Assembly: GCA_034521445.1 (NCBI GenBank)
Contig: JAXHMM010000006.1
Location: forward strand, 434,001-498,000
Source: Balneolaceae bacterium
GTDB lineage: Bacteria; Bacteroidota; Rhodothermia; Balneolales; Balneolaceae
Direction: 5' to 3'
DNA: 64,000 bases
Below, in pieces: positions 1 through 9,255 of the stretch (positions within the stretch are counted from its first letter, which is position 1; each line of letters opens with the position of its first letter). Both the position numbers and the translations under genes were made by a program. Under the pieces are notes generated by a model. It was given only the letters and a program-made list of their open reading frames with translations, had not been told where the DNA came from and searched no databases.

Positions 1-2
1 GC

Positions 3-428
3 GAAACACAGACCTCCTCCGTGCAGTTGCATATTGGCGTGACGGCATCCGTGCCGGTGGCCACGCGCCGCATCGGGGAGGGGGAGACCCTGGAAAGGGG
101 AGATTACGAAATGCGTCGGCGTGATATTACCCGTCTCCGCCAGCTCCCTGCCGTCTCCGACAGCCTGCTGGACAGGCAGGCCTCCCGCATGATTGGGGAG
201 AGTGACGTGATCCTGCGCACCGACATCAACCGGCCCGCCTCCGTGACGCCCGGCGATCCCGTCAGCCTGCACTACCGCGGGGAGGGCATGGCCATCACCA
301 TCGCCACCACCGCCCGGGAGGCCAAGGCCCCCGGGGAGAAGATCCGGCTCTTCAGCCGTGAGACCGGCAAGACCTACATCGCCATCCTGATCAATGCCAA
401 CGAAGCCGAATGGGAACGCACCTTATGA
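3..428 (+). CDS. flgA: FlgA, P-ring assembly chaperone (5' truncated)
   Basis: Carboxy-terminal part of FlgA, the periplasmic chaperone for assembly of the flagellar P-ring made of FlgI. The reading frame is open from the window edge, so the real start and signal peptide lie upstream; the GTG at 21 is not needed as a start. The visible part is a SAF-type domain followed by the FlgA beta-sandwich, with the typical stretch GDPVSLHYRGEGMAIT and a hydrophilic end. The stop overlaps the flgH start (ATGA), and flgH-flgI follow, which is the standard order. Assigned from domain pattern and context. Confidence 0.85.
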   Translation, partial: ETQTSSVQLHIGVTASVPVATRRIGEGETLERGDYEMRRRDITRLRQLPAVSDSLLDRQASRMIGESDVILRTDINRPASVTPGDPVSLHYRGEGMAITIATTAREAKAPGEKIRLFSRETGKTYIAILINANEAEWERTL

Positions 429-1042
429 AAGCCACACGACTTTTTCTTACGATACTGACCCCCCTGCTGCTCTGCGCCGCATACGCGGCCCAGGGGCAGC
501 AGCGCTCGCTCTATTCCGACCTCAAGGCGCACCAGGCGGGCGACGTGATTACCGTCATCCTCACCGAAAACATTTCGGGTTCCTCCAACTCCGACGCCTC
601 CGCCCAGTCGAACACCGCCGGCTCGGCCTCCAGCAGCGTCTCCAGCAATTTTGTGCCCTTTGAGCCCATGTTCGGTGCCGATGTGACGGTGGACTACAAC
701 TCCGACGAGCGCATCACCGCCCAGCAGCAGCAGCTGCTGCAGGGCACCGTCAGCGTGCGCATCGAGAGGGTGGAGGACAACGGCGACCTTTTCATTTCGG
801 GCACGCGAAGCACCGAGATCAACGGCGAGCTCCACAGCATGGAGCTGAACGGTTTTGTGCGTCCCTCCGACGTGAGCGACGCCAACCAGGTGCTCTCCTT
901 CCGCATCGCCAACGCCAACATCAAATACCTGAAGAAGGGCGGCATACGGGAGACCCGCAACAAGCTGGGCATTGGACGCAAGATCGTCTGGGGCGTGCTC
1001 GGCGCGGTGACGGGCGCCGCCATCATCCTCTCACAGAACTGA
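425..1042 (+). CDS. flgH: FlgH, flagellar L-ring protein
   Basis: Outer-membrane L-ring subunit of the basal body. 205 residues, with a hydrophobic N-terminal signal, a Ser/Thr-rich linker, then the conserved core including GDVITVILTENISGSSN and LFISGTRSTEINGE. The start at 425 is preferred over the in-frame ATG at 410 because it puts the signal sequence at the N-terminus and overlaps the flgA stop (ATGA). FlgH is normally a lipoprotein. Here the only early cysteine follows LLL, which is a poor lipobox, so lipidation is doubtful. The presence of flgH supports a Gram-negative envelope. Confidence 0.92.
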   Translation: MKATRLFLTILTPLLLCAAYAAQGQQRSLYSDLKAHQAGDVITVILTENISGSSNSDASAQSNTAGSASSSVSSNFVPFEPMFGADVTVDYNSDERITAQQQQLLQGTVSVRIERVEDNGDLFISGTRSTEINGELHSMELNGFVRPSDVSDANQVLSFRIANANIKYLKKGGIRETRNKLGIGRKIVWGVLGAVTGAAIILSQN

Positions 1043-1086
1043 ACGCAGGCCCCAACCATCCCAGCATTTAACCACGGAACCATCTG

Positions 1087-2211
1087 ATGAAACGAAGCCT
1101 GATACTCATACTGATCATCGCCTCGGCCGCGGCCCTGGCGCCACGCGCAGAGGCGCAGACCCGTCTCTCCGACCTGGTGCAGATCGACCAGGCCAAGCGC
1201 ACCGAACTCATAGGCTATGGCCTGGTGGCCGGCCTGGACCGCAGCGGCGACCGCACTTTTTCCGGGCGCGGCTCGGCCTTCACCGTACAGTCCATTGCCA
1301 GCATGCTCGACAAGTTTGGCATTACCGTCGACGCCGACCGGCTGCGTACCCGTAACGTGGCGGCCGTCATGGTGACCGCCGAGATCACCCCCTACCATTC
1401 TCCGGGCAGCGAGATTGACATACGCGTCTCCTCCCTGGGCAGTGCCAGCAGCCTGAGCGGTGGGGTGCTGCTGCAGACCCCCCTGATGAATCCCCAGAAC
1501 AATCAGGTCTACGCCTATGCGCAGGGACCCCTGGTGCTGGGCGGCATCAATGCCGAAGTACCCGGTGCCCGCGTGGCCCGCAACCAGTCGCTTACCGCCA
1601 CCATTCCCTCCGGCGGTTCCGTGGTGCAGAACGAAGTCTACACCCCCGACCGCGGGGAGCCGCTGGGACTCATCCTGCGCGAGCCCAGCTACGCCAACGC
1701 CACCCGCACGGCCGAAGCCATCAACGAGCAGTTCGAGAGCGAGATCGCCTCGGTGGCCAATGCCGGCAAGGTGAGCGTCAGCTGGCCCGACGGATTCGAA
1801 ACCACCGGCGACCTGAGTTTCTTTACCAATACTGTGCTGGGGCTGCAGATCGAGGTGCAAACGCCTGCCCGCGTCGTACTCAACGAACGCACCGGCACCA
1901 TCGTTGCCGGGGGCGATGTGGTCATAGGCGAAGTGATGATCTCCCACGGCAACATCCAGATTCAGACCCAGGTCACCCCCTTCGTCTCACAGCCTCCTCC
2001 CCTCAGCGGCGGGGAGACCGTGCAGGGCGAGGTGACCGCCGTGGGCATCACCGAGGAATCCGCCCGCAATCTGGTGCTGCAGCCCGACACGCGGGTCACT
2101 GAACTGGCTACCTCGCTGACTAACCTGGGCTTCTCGCCCAAGGACATTATCTCCATCTTTCAGGCGCTTGATAAAGCGGGCGCCCTGAAGGGTCAACTCA
2201 TCGTCATGTAG
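1087..2211 (+). CDS. flgI: FlgI, flagellar P-ring protein
   Basis: Periplasmic P-ring subunit around the flagellar rod. 374 residues, the usual length, with a cleavable signal (MKRSLILILIIASAAALA then AEAQ). The core is well conserved: ELIGYGLVAGLDRSGD near the N-terminus, NVAAVMVTAEITPYHSPGSE, and near the end TVVGGDV-like IVAGGDVVIGEV followed by LGFSPKDIISIFQALDKAGAL. It lies 44 bases after flgH and 9 bases before the flgJ-like gene, so it is surely in the same operon. Intact. Confidence 0.96.
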   Translation: MKRSLILILIIASAAALAPRAEAQTRLSDLVQIDQAKRTELIGYGLVAGLDRSGDRTFSGRGSAFTVQSIASMLDKFGITVDADRLRTRNVAAVMVTAEITPYHSPGSEIDIRVSSLGSASSLSGGVLLQTPLMNPQNNQVYAYAQGPLVLGGINAEVPGARVARNQSLTATIPSGGSVVQNEVYTPDRGEPLGLILREPSYANATRTAEAINEQFESEIASVANAGKVSVSWPDGFETTGDLSFFTNTVLGLQIEVQTPARVVLNERTGTIVAGGDVVIGEVMISHGNIQIQTQVTPFVSQPPPLSGGETVQGEVTAVGITEESARNLVLQPDTRVTELATSLTNLGFSPKDIISIFQALDKAGALKGQLIVM

Positions 2212-2220
2212 GCCGGAACC

Positions 2221-2550
2221 ATGGACATCCGCAAACCTTCCATAGACATCGGAAAACTTCTCGGACGGGCCGACCGCCTGCAGATGAAAAAGGAGGAGAC
2301 CGCCATGGCCTTTGAAAAGCTCTTTGCGCGGCAGCTGGTCAGCCAGATGACCGAAGGACTCTTCAAGGGCTCCGAGGATTCCATGATGAACGCCGGCGGT
2401 GACGTCTACCGCGACCACATTGTCGACACGCTCAGCTCCGAACTGGCCCAGCAGGAGAAGCTGGGTATGTCCGAGCTGGTCCGCCGCTACTGGGAACAGC
2501 GCTCCGGGGGCGACTCCGGCTCCGGCGGTGCGCCCGCAAATCCCGAATAA
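2221..2550 (+). CDS. flgJ: FlgJ-type rod-binding protein (no muramidase domain)
   Basis: 109-residue protein matching the N-terminal rod-binding domain of FlgJ, including FEKLFARQLVSQMTEGLF and a segment ending in LAQQEKLGMSELV. The C-terminal peptidoglycan hydrolase domain of the enterobacterial protein is absent, as is common outside gamma-proteobacteria, so another hydrolase must open the wall for the rod. It acts as scaffold or cap during rod assembly. It follows flgI by 9 bases. Confidence 0.85.
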   Translation: MDIRKPSIDIGKLLGRADRLQMKKEETAMAFEKLFARQLVSQMTEGLFKGSEDSMMNAGGDVYRDHIVDTLSSELAQQEKLGMSELVRRYWEQRSGGDSGSGGAPANPE

Positions 2551-2577
2551 CCCAACGCAAGCCTTCCCCCACGCATC

Positions 2578-3087
2578 ATGCAACAACCGCGAAATCAACG
2601 CATAAAGGAACTAAAGCACACCCTGGAGCGCCTCATCGAGGGCTACCGCGAGGCTACGGGACTGATCAACGACCAGATGCAGGCAGTGATTTACAGTGAC
2701 CTGGTGCTGCTCAACGAACTCATTCCCCGCCAGGTGAGACGCTACGAGGAGCTGCAGGGACTCGAGCAGCAGTTCAAGGAGCAGCTCGGCCGCCTCTTCG
2801 AGGAGGGCCGGCCCGCCGGAAAACGAACCCTCACCGGCCTTATGGAGAGCCTGGAAGGGCCCACCGGGGAACTCGATCGCCTGCGCGCCGAACTTACCGG
2901 ACAGGTGGAGAAGAGCCGGAACCTGCGCACCCAGCTCACCGAGTTGCTGCAGTTCGCCCGCAATCACAACGCTGACCGCTTCCGGCTGATCACCGACCTG
3001 GGCGAGGACCGCGCGGGCACCTATGACGCCTCCGGCAAGAGAAGGAATTCCTCCACCGGCGGCGTAGCCGTTAACAAGAAGGCCTGA
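2578..3087 (+). CDS. flgN: FlgN-like export chaperone
   Basis: 169-residue, almost entirely helical protein with long stretches of charged heptads. Size, coiled-coil character and place directly before flgK-flgL match FlgN, the cytoplasmic chaperone that holds FlgK and FlgL for export. No catalytic motif is expected or seen. The C-terminal tail after about residue 140 is low complexity (GTYDASGKRRNSSTGG). Assigned mostly from context; the family diverges strongly in sequence. Confidence 0.75.
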   Translation: MQQPRNQRIKELKHTLERLIEGYREATGLINDQMQAVIYSDLVLLNELIPRQVRRYEELQGLEQQFKEQLGRLFEEGRPAGKRTLTGLMESLEGPTGELDRLRAELTGQVEKSRNLRTQLTELLQFARNHNADRFRLITDLGEDRAGTYDASGKRRNSSTGGVAVNKKA

Positions 3088-3091
3088 CGTC

Positions 3092-4447
3092 ATGGATATT
3101 TTAGAAATTGCGAAAAACGGCCTCCTGAGCTCACAGAAAGCTTCAGGCGTCGTTTCTCACAATATTGCCAATGCTAACACCCCCGGCTATACCCGCCAGC
3201 GTGCTGAGTTGTCAGAGCAGATCCACCGCCAAGGTGGTTTCACGCTGGGCCGGGGTGTTACCATTGCGCAAGTCAAGCGCCTGCGCAACAACCTCATCGA
3301 TGAGCAGATCATGATGAAGGAGCATGAGCTGGGCGACCTGAACGAACGCAACCGCATCTACCAGCAGATCGAGAGCGTGATGGTGACCAGCACCGGCGAC
3401 GGACTCGACGTGGGCATTACCGATTTCTTCAATTCCTTTTCCGAACTCTCCAACAACCCGCAGGATATCAACCTGCGCCACAACGTCATTTCCAAGTCCC
3501 GCACCCTCATCAGCAAGTTCAAGGACATGGGGTCCGACCTGAAGGACATCGACGAGCAGACCCTGGCTGCCGCCCGCAACCGGGTGGACAAGGTGAACTC
3601 CCTGCTTGGGCAGCTCGCCGACATCAACGCCGACATCGCCCGTGCGGAAGCCACCGGGACAGCCCGACCTGAACAGCAAGGACCGGCAGCTGGAGCTGCT
3701 GAAAACCCTCTCCTCCCAGATCACCGTGGAGGCACGCTATCAGGATGACGGCACCCTGGAGGCGCGCGTGGGCGGAGTGACCGTGCTTTCGGGCACCGAG
3801 ACGGCCACACTGCGGCCGGAAGTGGACACCGGCAACCGCATCTTCCGCGTGCGACTCGACAACGGCAAGCTCTTGGATATAGGGCGGGGCGAGCTGGGCG
3901 CCGACGCACACATGTACGAGGAGGTGGTTCCGGAGGCGCGCAACACCCTGGACAAGATCGCAAAGTCGGTGGTCGAACAGGTGAACGCCCTCCATATCAA
4001 CGGCTACGGCATTGCCGACAACGGGCAGCGCAATTTCTTCGATCCCGCAGGCGACCACGGCCGAATCCATTGCCCTGAACCAGACCATCGTTGACAACCC
4101 CGAGCATATCGCCACCTCCTCGGTGGCCGGCGAGGCGGGCAACAACGACAACGCCCTGCAGATCGCCAACCTGCAGAACCTTTCGCTGCTGGACGGGGAG
4201 AACCCTGGCCAGCAACGCCGTACAGATGATGACCGAACCCGGCATCCGCATCAACGAACTCGAGAACCGTATCACCTCGCGCGAATCGGCCCGGCAACTG
4301 CTGGTCAACCAGCAGGAGAGCCAGTCGGGCGTCAACATCGACGAGGAGCTGAGCGATCTGATCAAATACCAGAACGCCTACCAGGCTTCCGCACGCGTAC
4401 TCAACGAGGGGCAGAAGATGTACGACACCCTGCTTTCCATACTCTAA
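3092..4447 (+). CDS. flgK: FlgK, hook-filament junction protein 1 (frameshifted)
   Basis: Hook-associated protein joining hook to filament. The N-terminus has the rod/hook/HAP signature with NIANANTPGYTRQRAE, and the C-terminus has LIKYQNAYQASARVL, both hallmarks of FlgK. The coding sense jumps frame three times, near 3655, 4045 and 4200, but the protein can be followed without loss across each jump (for example PDLNSKDRQLELLKTLSSQ resumes after the first). All three jumps are in the same direction and look like isolated one-base errors. Reconstructed length is about 450 residues, normal for the family. It starts 4 bases after flgN. Confidence 0.9.
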
Positions 4448-4462
4448 CCGTCCCGCAAAGCC

Positions 4463-5359
4463 ATGCGCATCACCCAGAATCTCATATACAACCGATTGCA
4501 GGGCATGCTGAGCCGCAACCGCGAGGAGCTCGCCAAGTACCAGCAGCAGCTTGCCAGCGGCAAGGCGGTCATACGGGCCTCCGACGGCAGCGTGGAGTTC
4601 AGCACCAGCCGCATCATCCAGGAGCAGATCCGCAAGGACGGGCAATACCAGCGCAACGTCAACGCGGGACTGCGCCAGGCGCGCACCGTCCAGGAATCGC
4701 TGGACGGCATGGTGGACACGCTCATCGACCTGAAGTCCACCGCCGTTCAGGGATCCAACGACTCTCATTGACGCGACCCGAGCGCGAGAAGCTGGCCGAG
4801 CAGGTGGTCAATGTGCGCGAGCGCGCTGATGGACCTGGGCAACGTGCAGTTCAACGGGGTGCACCTGTTCGGCGGCACCAACACCGAAAATCCGATATTT
4901 ACGCTGAACGGCGCTTCTGCCGGCGGCGTGGAGGACGTGGCCAACAGCGACGCCCTGGTGACCCGCATTTCCGAGCATAACGAAGTGGAGACGAGCGTAA
5001 CCGGCACCGAGCTCCGCGCAACCGGTTCCGGGGATCTCTTCGCCATTGTGCAAAATGTGGAGAACGCCCTCCGAAACAACAACCGCACGGCTCTGAATGC
5101 CGAGCTCGACAACGTGGAGGCGGCGCTGGACCATGTGACCAAGCTGGCCTCCCGCATCGGCAGCAACATCAATCGGCTCGAATTTGTGCACGACAAGTAC
5201 GAATCGGGCATCATTGAGAAGGAAGGCGAAGTGAGTCGTCTGACCGATGCCGACTACGCCGAGGCCATCTCGAACTTTCAGAAATTTGAAACCTCCTACC
5301 AGGCAGCTCTGTCCGCCCATTCGCGGATGACACGTACAACGCTGCTCAACTATCTCTAA
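4463..5359 (+). CDS. flgL: FlgL, hook-filament junction protein 2 (frameshifted)
   Basis: Second junction protein between FlgK and flagellin. The N-terminal flagellin-like helix begins MRITQNLIYNRLQGML, and the C-terminal helix contains ISNFQKFETSYQAAL and ends RTTLLNYL, as expected for FlgL. Two opposite frame jumps occur at about 4760 and 4815, only some 55 bases apart, so the frame is restored; the bridging segment LTRPEREKLAEQVVNVRE lies in the other frame. About 298 residues when repaired. It starts 15 bases after flgK. Confidence 0.9.
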
Positions 5360-5378
5360 AATCCAGACCCCGAGACCC

Positions 5379-6726
5379 ATGAATGCACCGAAAACAACAT
5401 CAACCTCTTCCTGGTCTGCCCCGAGGCAGCCACACCGGTCGAGGCCCCGTCCTGGCTGGACGAGGCCGCCGACGAGCTGGCGGACGTCCGCCTGCTGGCG
5501 GACACCGCGACGGATCTGCCCTGGGCCGAACAGTACGACGAAATCGGAATCACCCGCTGGAAAGAGGACGAGGGACTTATTCCCTGCCTGAACCAGGCCT
5601 CCACCGAGGTGCAGGAGGGGCATATCCTGCTGCTCTTTGCCGACGAGACGCCCCGCATGGGCGACCTCCCCGCCGATCTGTCCAAAGAGGATTGCCTGAA
5701 AGTGAAGCTGGTTCAGCAGGCGGAGGGCGAATCGCGCCATAATTACCAGATCCGCCTTTTCCCCGCCACCGGCGAACCTATATTCGAGGGCTACGCCATA
5801 CCGGACCTCACCCGAGCCTACTTTTGTCAGGGGCTGGAAACTCCGTGACGAGGTGCCCGAAATCCGCAAGCAGCAGTGCCGCCTATTCCATAGCGCAGGT
5901 GACGCGTGAAGCCGAGCATTGCGGCCACACCCGCCTGTGCAACTTCTGGAAGGGCCTGGCGGCCGCCGAAAGCTACCGTTACGCGCGGGCCGAGGACTAC
6001 TTCAAAAAGGCAAAAAACGGTCCCTCGCTGCTTGAGTTCGACCTGCTTGCATCCATGAACAACCTGGCCCACGCCCTGGTAGAGCAGCACAAGCTGCAGG
6101 AAGCCATCCGCGTGGCAGCCCAGTCCATCCAGTGGAACAGCCTCCCAGCGGGCGCCCTATCTCATCCTGCAGCGGGCCCAGTTGCTGGCCGGCAACCGCG
6201 AGGAATCCATACTCGGCCCTGCAGGCCTACCTGGAACATCTCGAGGAGGACACCGTCGGCCAACCTGGACACCTATCTGGGAGCCAGCGAGGTGCATTAC
6301 CTGATGGGCGAGCAGAAGCTGCGGGAGGGCAATTACGAAGGGAGCCTTCCACCACTACGAGCACCCACTATCAACCTGAAGGGCGGGAAGGTGGAGCAGC
6401 CGGTTCTCGAAAAGCTCTTCATCTACTCCATCGAGCTCAAGAACCGGGAGCAGTCCATTCGCTACTTCAACGATATCTTCCGGGAATACATCCCCGACAA
6501 GCTGGACGACGACATGTCGGCCCGCCTGCTGGAGTCGCTCTCCCTCTTCATGGACAACGAGTGGTACGACTTCGTCAGCGAGGTCTACGAAGAGCTGGTC
6601 AGCCCACAATCCCGGGCGACAACGAGCTGCTCCACGGCTGGATCAGCACCCTGATCAAAAACAAGGATATCGAAAAGGCGCAGTCGCTCATCACGGAAGG
6701 GCAAGAACAAGAAAAGGGCAGGCTGA
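5379..6726 (+). CDS. TPR protein of the flagellar operon (frameshifted)
   Basis: About 450 residues when repaired. It begins MNAPKNNINLFLV if one A is restored in the A run at 5390-5394, then an acidic N-terminal domain of about 150 residues with no match I know, then helical repeats of TPR type (for example YRYARAEDYFKKAK, LLASMNNLAHALVEQHKL). Several one-base shifts (near 5393, 5825, 5875, 6145-6350, 6605 and 6700) break it. The end is taken as the TGA at 6724 after ITEGKNKKRAG. It follows flgL by 19 bases, where many bacteria carry fliW-csrA. Function unknown; a role in flagellar assembly or glycan-related regulation would be guesswork. Confidence 0.6.
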
Positions 6727-6754
6727 TGAGGCTCAGCCGGATGTTGCCGGTGCG

Positions 6755-8184
6755 TCAGTCGTCCGGGAAATCCGTCTTCTTGAGCTTGTTGCGTATGGTG
6801 CGGTCGGAGATCTGCAGCAGTTTGGCAGCCTCCTTCTGGTTGCCGCCGGTCCGTTCCAGCGCCTTCTTGATCATCTGCAGCTCCATCTCCTCGATGGGCA
6901 GCACGGGGATGTCGTTGATTACCTCCTGGGTGAGCGATTCGTCCACATTCTTGAAGAGGGGATTTTCAATGTGTTCCACTGGTGATCGGTATCGGAGCCC
7001 TGTGACATGATCACCCCGCGCTGGATGTAATTCTCGAGCTCCCGCACGTTACCCGGCCAGTCCTTCTTCTGCAGGCGGTCCATCAGCTCATCCGATACCT
7101 CCTTTTCCTCCATGTTGTTCTCCCGGCAGTACTTTGCAACGAAATGACGCTACCAGCAGGGGAATGTCTCCCGGCCGTTCACGCAGGGAGGGCATTTCGA
7201 TGGGAAAGACGTTCAGCCGGAAATAAAGGTCCTTGCGGAAATCACCTTCGGTGATGGATGTCGCCGATGTCGCGGTTTGTCGTGGAGATGATGCGTACGT
7301 CCACCTTGCGCGGTTTCTGGCTGCCCACGCGCTGGAATTCCTTTTCCTGGAGTACGCGCAGCAGCTTCGCCTGCAGGGAGATGTCGATCTCGGTCACCTC
7401 GTCCAGCAGCAGGGTCCCTCCGTCTGCTTTCGCAAATGCCCCCTCGCGGTTCTCGATGGCCCCGGTGAACGCCCCTTTCTCGTGTCCGAAGAGCGTGCTC
7501 TCCACCAGCTCGCTCGGCAGGTTGGCGCAGTTGATCTTGATAAAGGGCTGGTCGGACCGGTTGCTCTGCTGCTGGATGAGGGAGGCGTAGACCTCCTTCC
7601 CGGAGCCGCTCTCCCCTGGATCATAACCGGGGCATTGGTAGGAGCGATCTGCGGGAGAATGTTCAGCAGTTTCTGAATCGCGGGGTCCTCGCCCACGAAC
7701 CGTTGCGCCCCGGGCTCCTTCTCCTTTGCCTGGTCAACGGATGCCTCCTTCGTCTTGCCGTCTTCCGGAGACCTGGTCCTCCTCGGGCGGCAGGGTGCGG
7801 GCGTGGGCGTTGCCGTTTCGGCTTTTGAAATACTGGTTCACACGTGAGAGGAACTCCCGGCCGCTGAAAGGCTTGGTGATATAGTCGAAGGCGCCCTTGC
7901 GTATGGAGCGCACGGAGTGGCTGATGTTGCCGAAGCCGGTGATCAGTATGACGCCCGTTTCCGGGTAGTTTCGAAGCACGTGGTTGAGTACGTCGTCCCC
8001 GGTCATCTCGTCCATCTTGACGTCGGTGATGATCAGGGCAGGGCTTGCGCTCCTTAAGCTCCTCGATGGCTTGGGCCGGGTTCTGGTAGGCGTCCACCTG
8101 GTAGTCGTTCAGGGCCAGGTGTTCCTGCATGTAGTTCAGAATATGCGGGTCGTCGTCAATGACGAATATTTTCTCCTTCTTCAT
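6755..8184 (-). CDS. NtrC-family sigma54-dependent response regulator (frameshifted)
   Basis: Cytoplasmic activator of sigma54 promoters, about 475 residues. The order is: receiver domain (start [19 protein letters not shown]; phosphoacceptor Asp in a [11 protein letters not shown] context; Lys in ITKPFSG), AAA+ domain with GESGSGKE Walker A, GAFTGA loop that contacts sigma54, and GTLLLDEV Walker B, then GNVRELEN and a Fis-type helix-turn-helix ([18 protein letters not shown]). At least five one-base shifts break it, but every landmark is present. Its place between hook and filament genes suggests a FleR/FlgR/FlrC-like flagellar regulator. It converges on the TPR gene. Confidence 0.85.
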
Positions 8185-8357
8185 CCCTGCCGTTGATTGC
8201 TATTGTGGAATTGGAGCGCTCGGCACGGTTGGCCGCCGTGCTTCCATGTACGTATGCACTAATACGGACTCTACGCCTATATTGCAAGCGCCGCAGTGAT
8301 AGAACAAGAGAGGCTGGAGAGGGGAATGTTACAAAAAAACCACCGGCGTAAGCGTGA

Positions 8358-8825
8358 TCAGAGATCGCGGATTTCACGGCTGATCTTGTCGGCCACGTCG
8401 CGCACCACCGAGGGATTCTTCACCAGGTATTCGCGGTACTCGGGATTTAGGCTGCGCTCGCCTGAGGACTCGTCGATGCCGGGCATGGAGGAGAGCACGC
8501 TTTCCAGGGAGTCGAGATCCTTCTGCATAAGGTTGCCCACCTCCTGGTGAACTTCCTCGCGGTTGTACTCGCCCTGCTGGATCTTGCGTTTGATCTTCTT
8601 GAGGGAGGAAAGGGAGTCGGCCTCCAACTTGGAAAGCACATTACGTGCGAATTCCACCTCGCCCTTGAATTCGGGGCCGGAGGCGGTGAACGTGTCGGAA
8701 GGGCTGCCGGCCTTGGAGGAAGGCCGGGCGGAATCGGTTCCGCTCTTGGAGACGGGCTGCTTGTCCCGGGTCTTGCGAATACCCTTGTCGGGATAGCCGC
8801 CCTTGTTAACCTTGTTGATATCCAT
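8358..8825 (-). CDS. flgM: FlgM-like anti-sigma28 factor (candidate)
   Basis: 155 residues. The disordered N-terminal half (MDINKVNKGGYPDKGI) is followed by LSSLKKIKRKIQQGEYNREE, which resembles the FlgM sigma-binding helix pattern (K-x-I-x-x-G-x-Y). FlgM is usually 70-100 residues, so this one is long, with an extra helical C-terminus of about 45 residues. It starts 2 bases after the FliT-like gene and is thus in the sigma28-driven fliS-fliD operon, a sensible place for feedback on sigma28. It could instead be an unrelated flagellar chaperone; the match rests on a short motif. Confidence 0.5.
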   Translation of the reverse strand: MDINKVNKGGYPDKGIRKTRDKQPVSKSGTDSARPSSKAGSPSDTFTASGPEFKGEVEFARNVLSKLEADSLSSLKKIKRKIQQGEYNREEVHQEVGNLMQKDLDSLESVLSSMPGIDESSGERSLNPEYREYLVKNPSVVRDVADKISREIRDL

Positions 8826-8827
8826 AG

Positions 8828-9212
8828 CTAGCCATGCGATTTACGATCGATGATCCTGCTCCTGCCAGCGGACGTGGCGGAACGGTTGGCCAGGTATCGG
8901 TCCCTCGCCTTGCCGTGGCGCCCCACCTCTTTCAAAGCATCCATGCGGCTCTGCCGCAACATATGCAATTTTTTATTCAGATGCTTTTCAAGCGTTTCCA
9001 GCTGCTCGAAGAGAGCAGTAACCTCGTAGGTCTCCTTATCGTCAAGATCAGGGGGAAACTTAAACGAATCCTCCAGGAAGGCGATCTCCTCGGCCCGCTC
9101 GCGGTAGAGCCGCTCGATCAGGTCGAGTTCGGGATCCTCGCCGCGGAGTTCGTGCAGCAGGTCCAGCCCTTTCTTGTAGATGGTAGTCGAGGTGGGAGTA
9201 GAGGGTGCTCAT
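8828..9212 (-). CDS. fliT: FliT-like flagellar chaperone (frameshifted)
   Basis: Small helical protein of about 127 residues, starting MSTLYSHLDY and continuing after a one-base shift near 9185 as IYKKGLDLLHELRG, then two long charged helices (ERLYRERAEEIAFLEDSF; LFEQLETLEKHLNKKLHML). Size, helical make-up and position directly after fliD match FliT, the chaperone of the filament cap and a brake on flagellar class II genes. No single frame covers it, so it is easily missed. The stop is TAG at 8828-8830. Assigned mainly by context. Confidence 0.55.
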
Positions 9213-9255
9213 GGCATGTGGAAGTTGGTTCCCGGAAGACCGGGCAATAGTGGAA

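Noticed and set aside
694-1947. 417-residue minus-strand frame over flgH-flgI
   Set aside because: GC-rich shadow of two clearly functional flagellar genes; histidine/glycine-rich sequence without a fold.
5360-5600. fliW or csrA after flgL
   Set aside because: The reading frame there leads into a TPR protein; no CsrA (about 60 residues, RKxGE motif) or FliW sequence was found.
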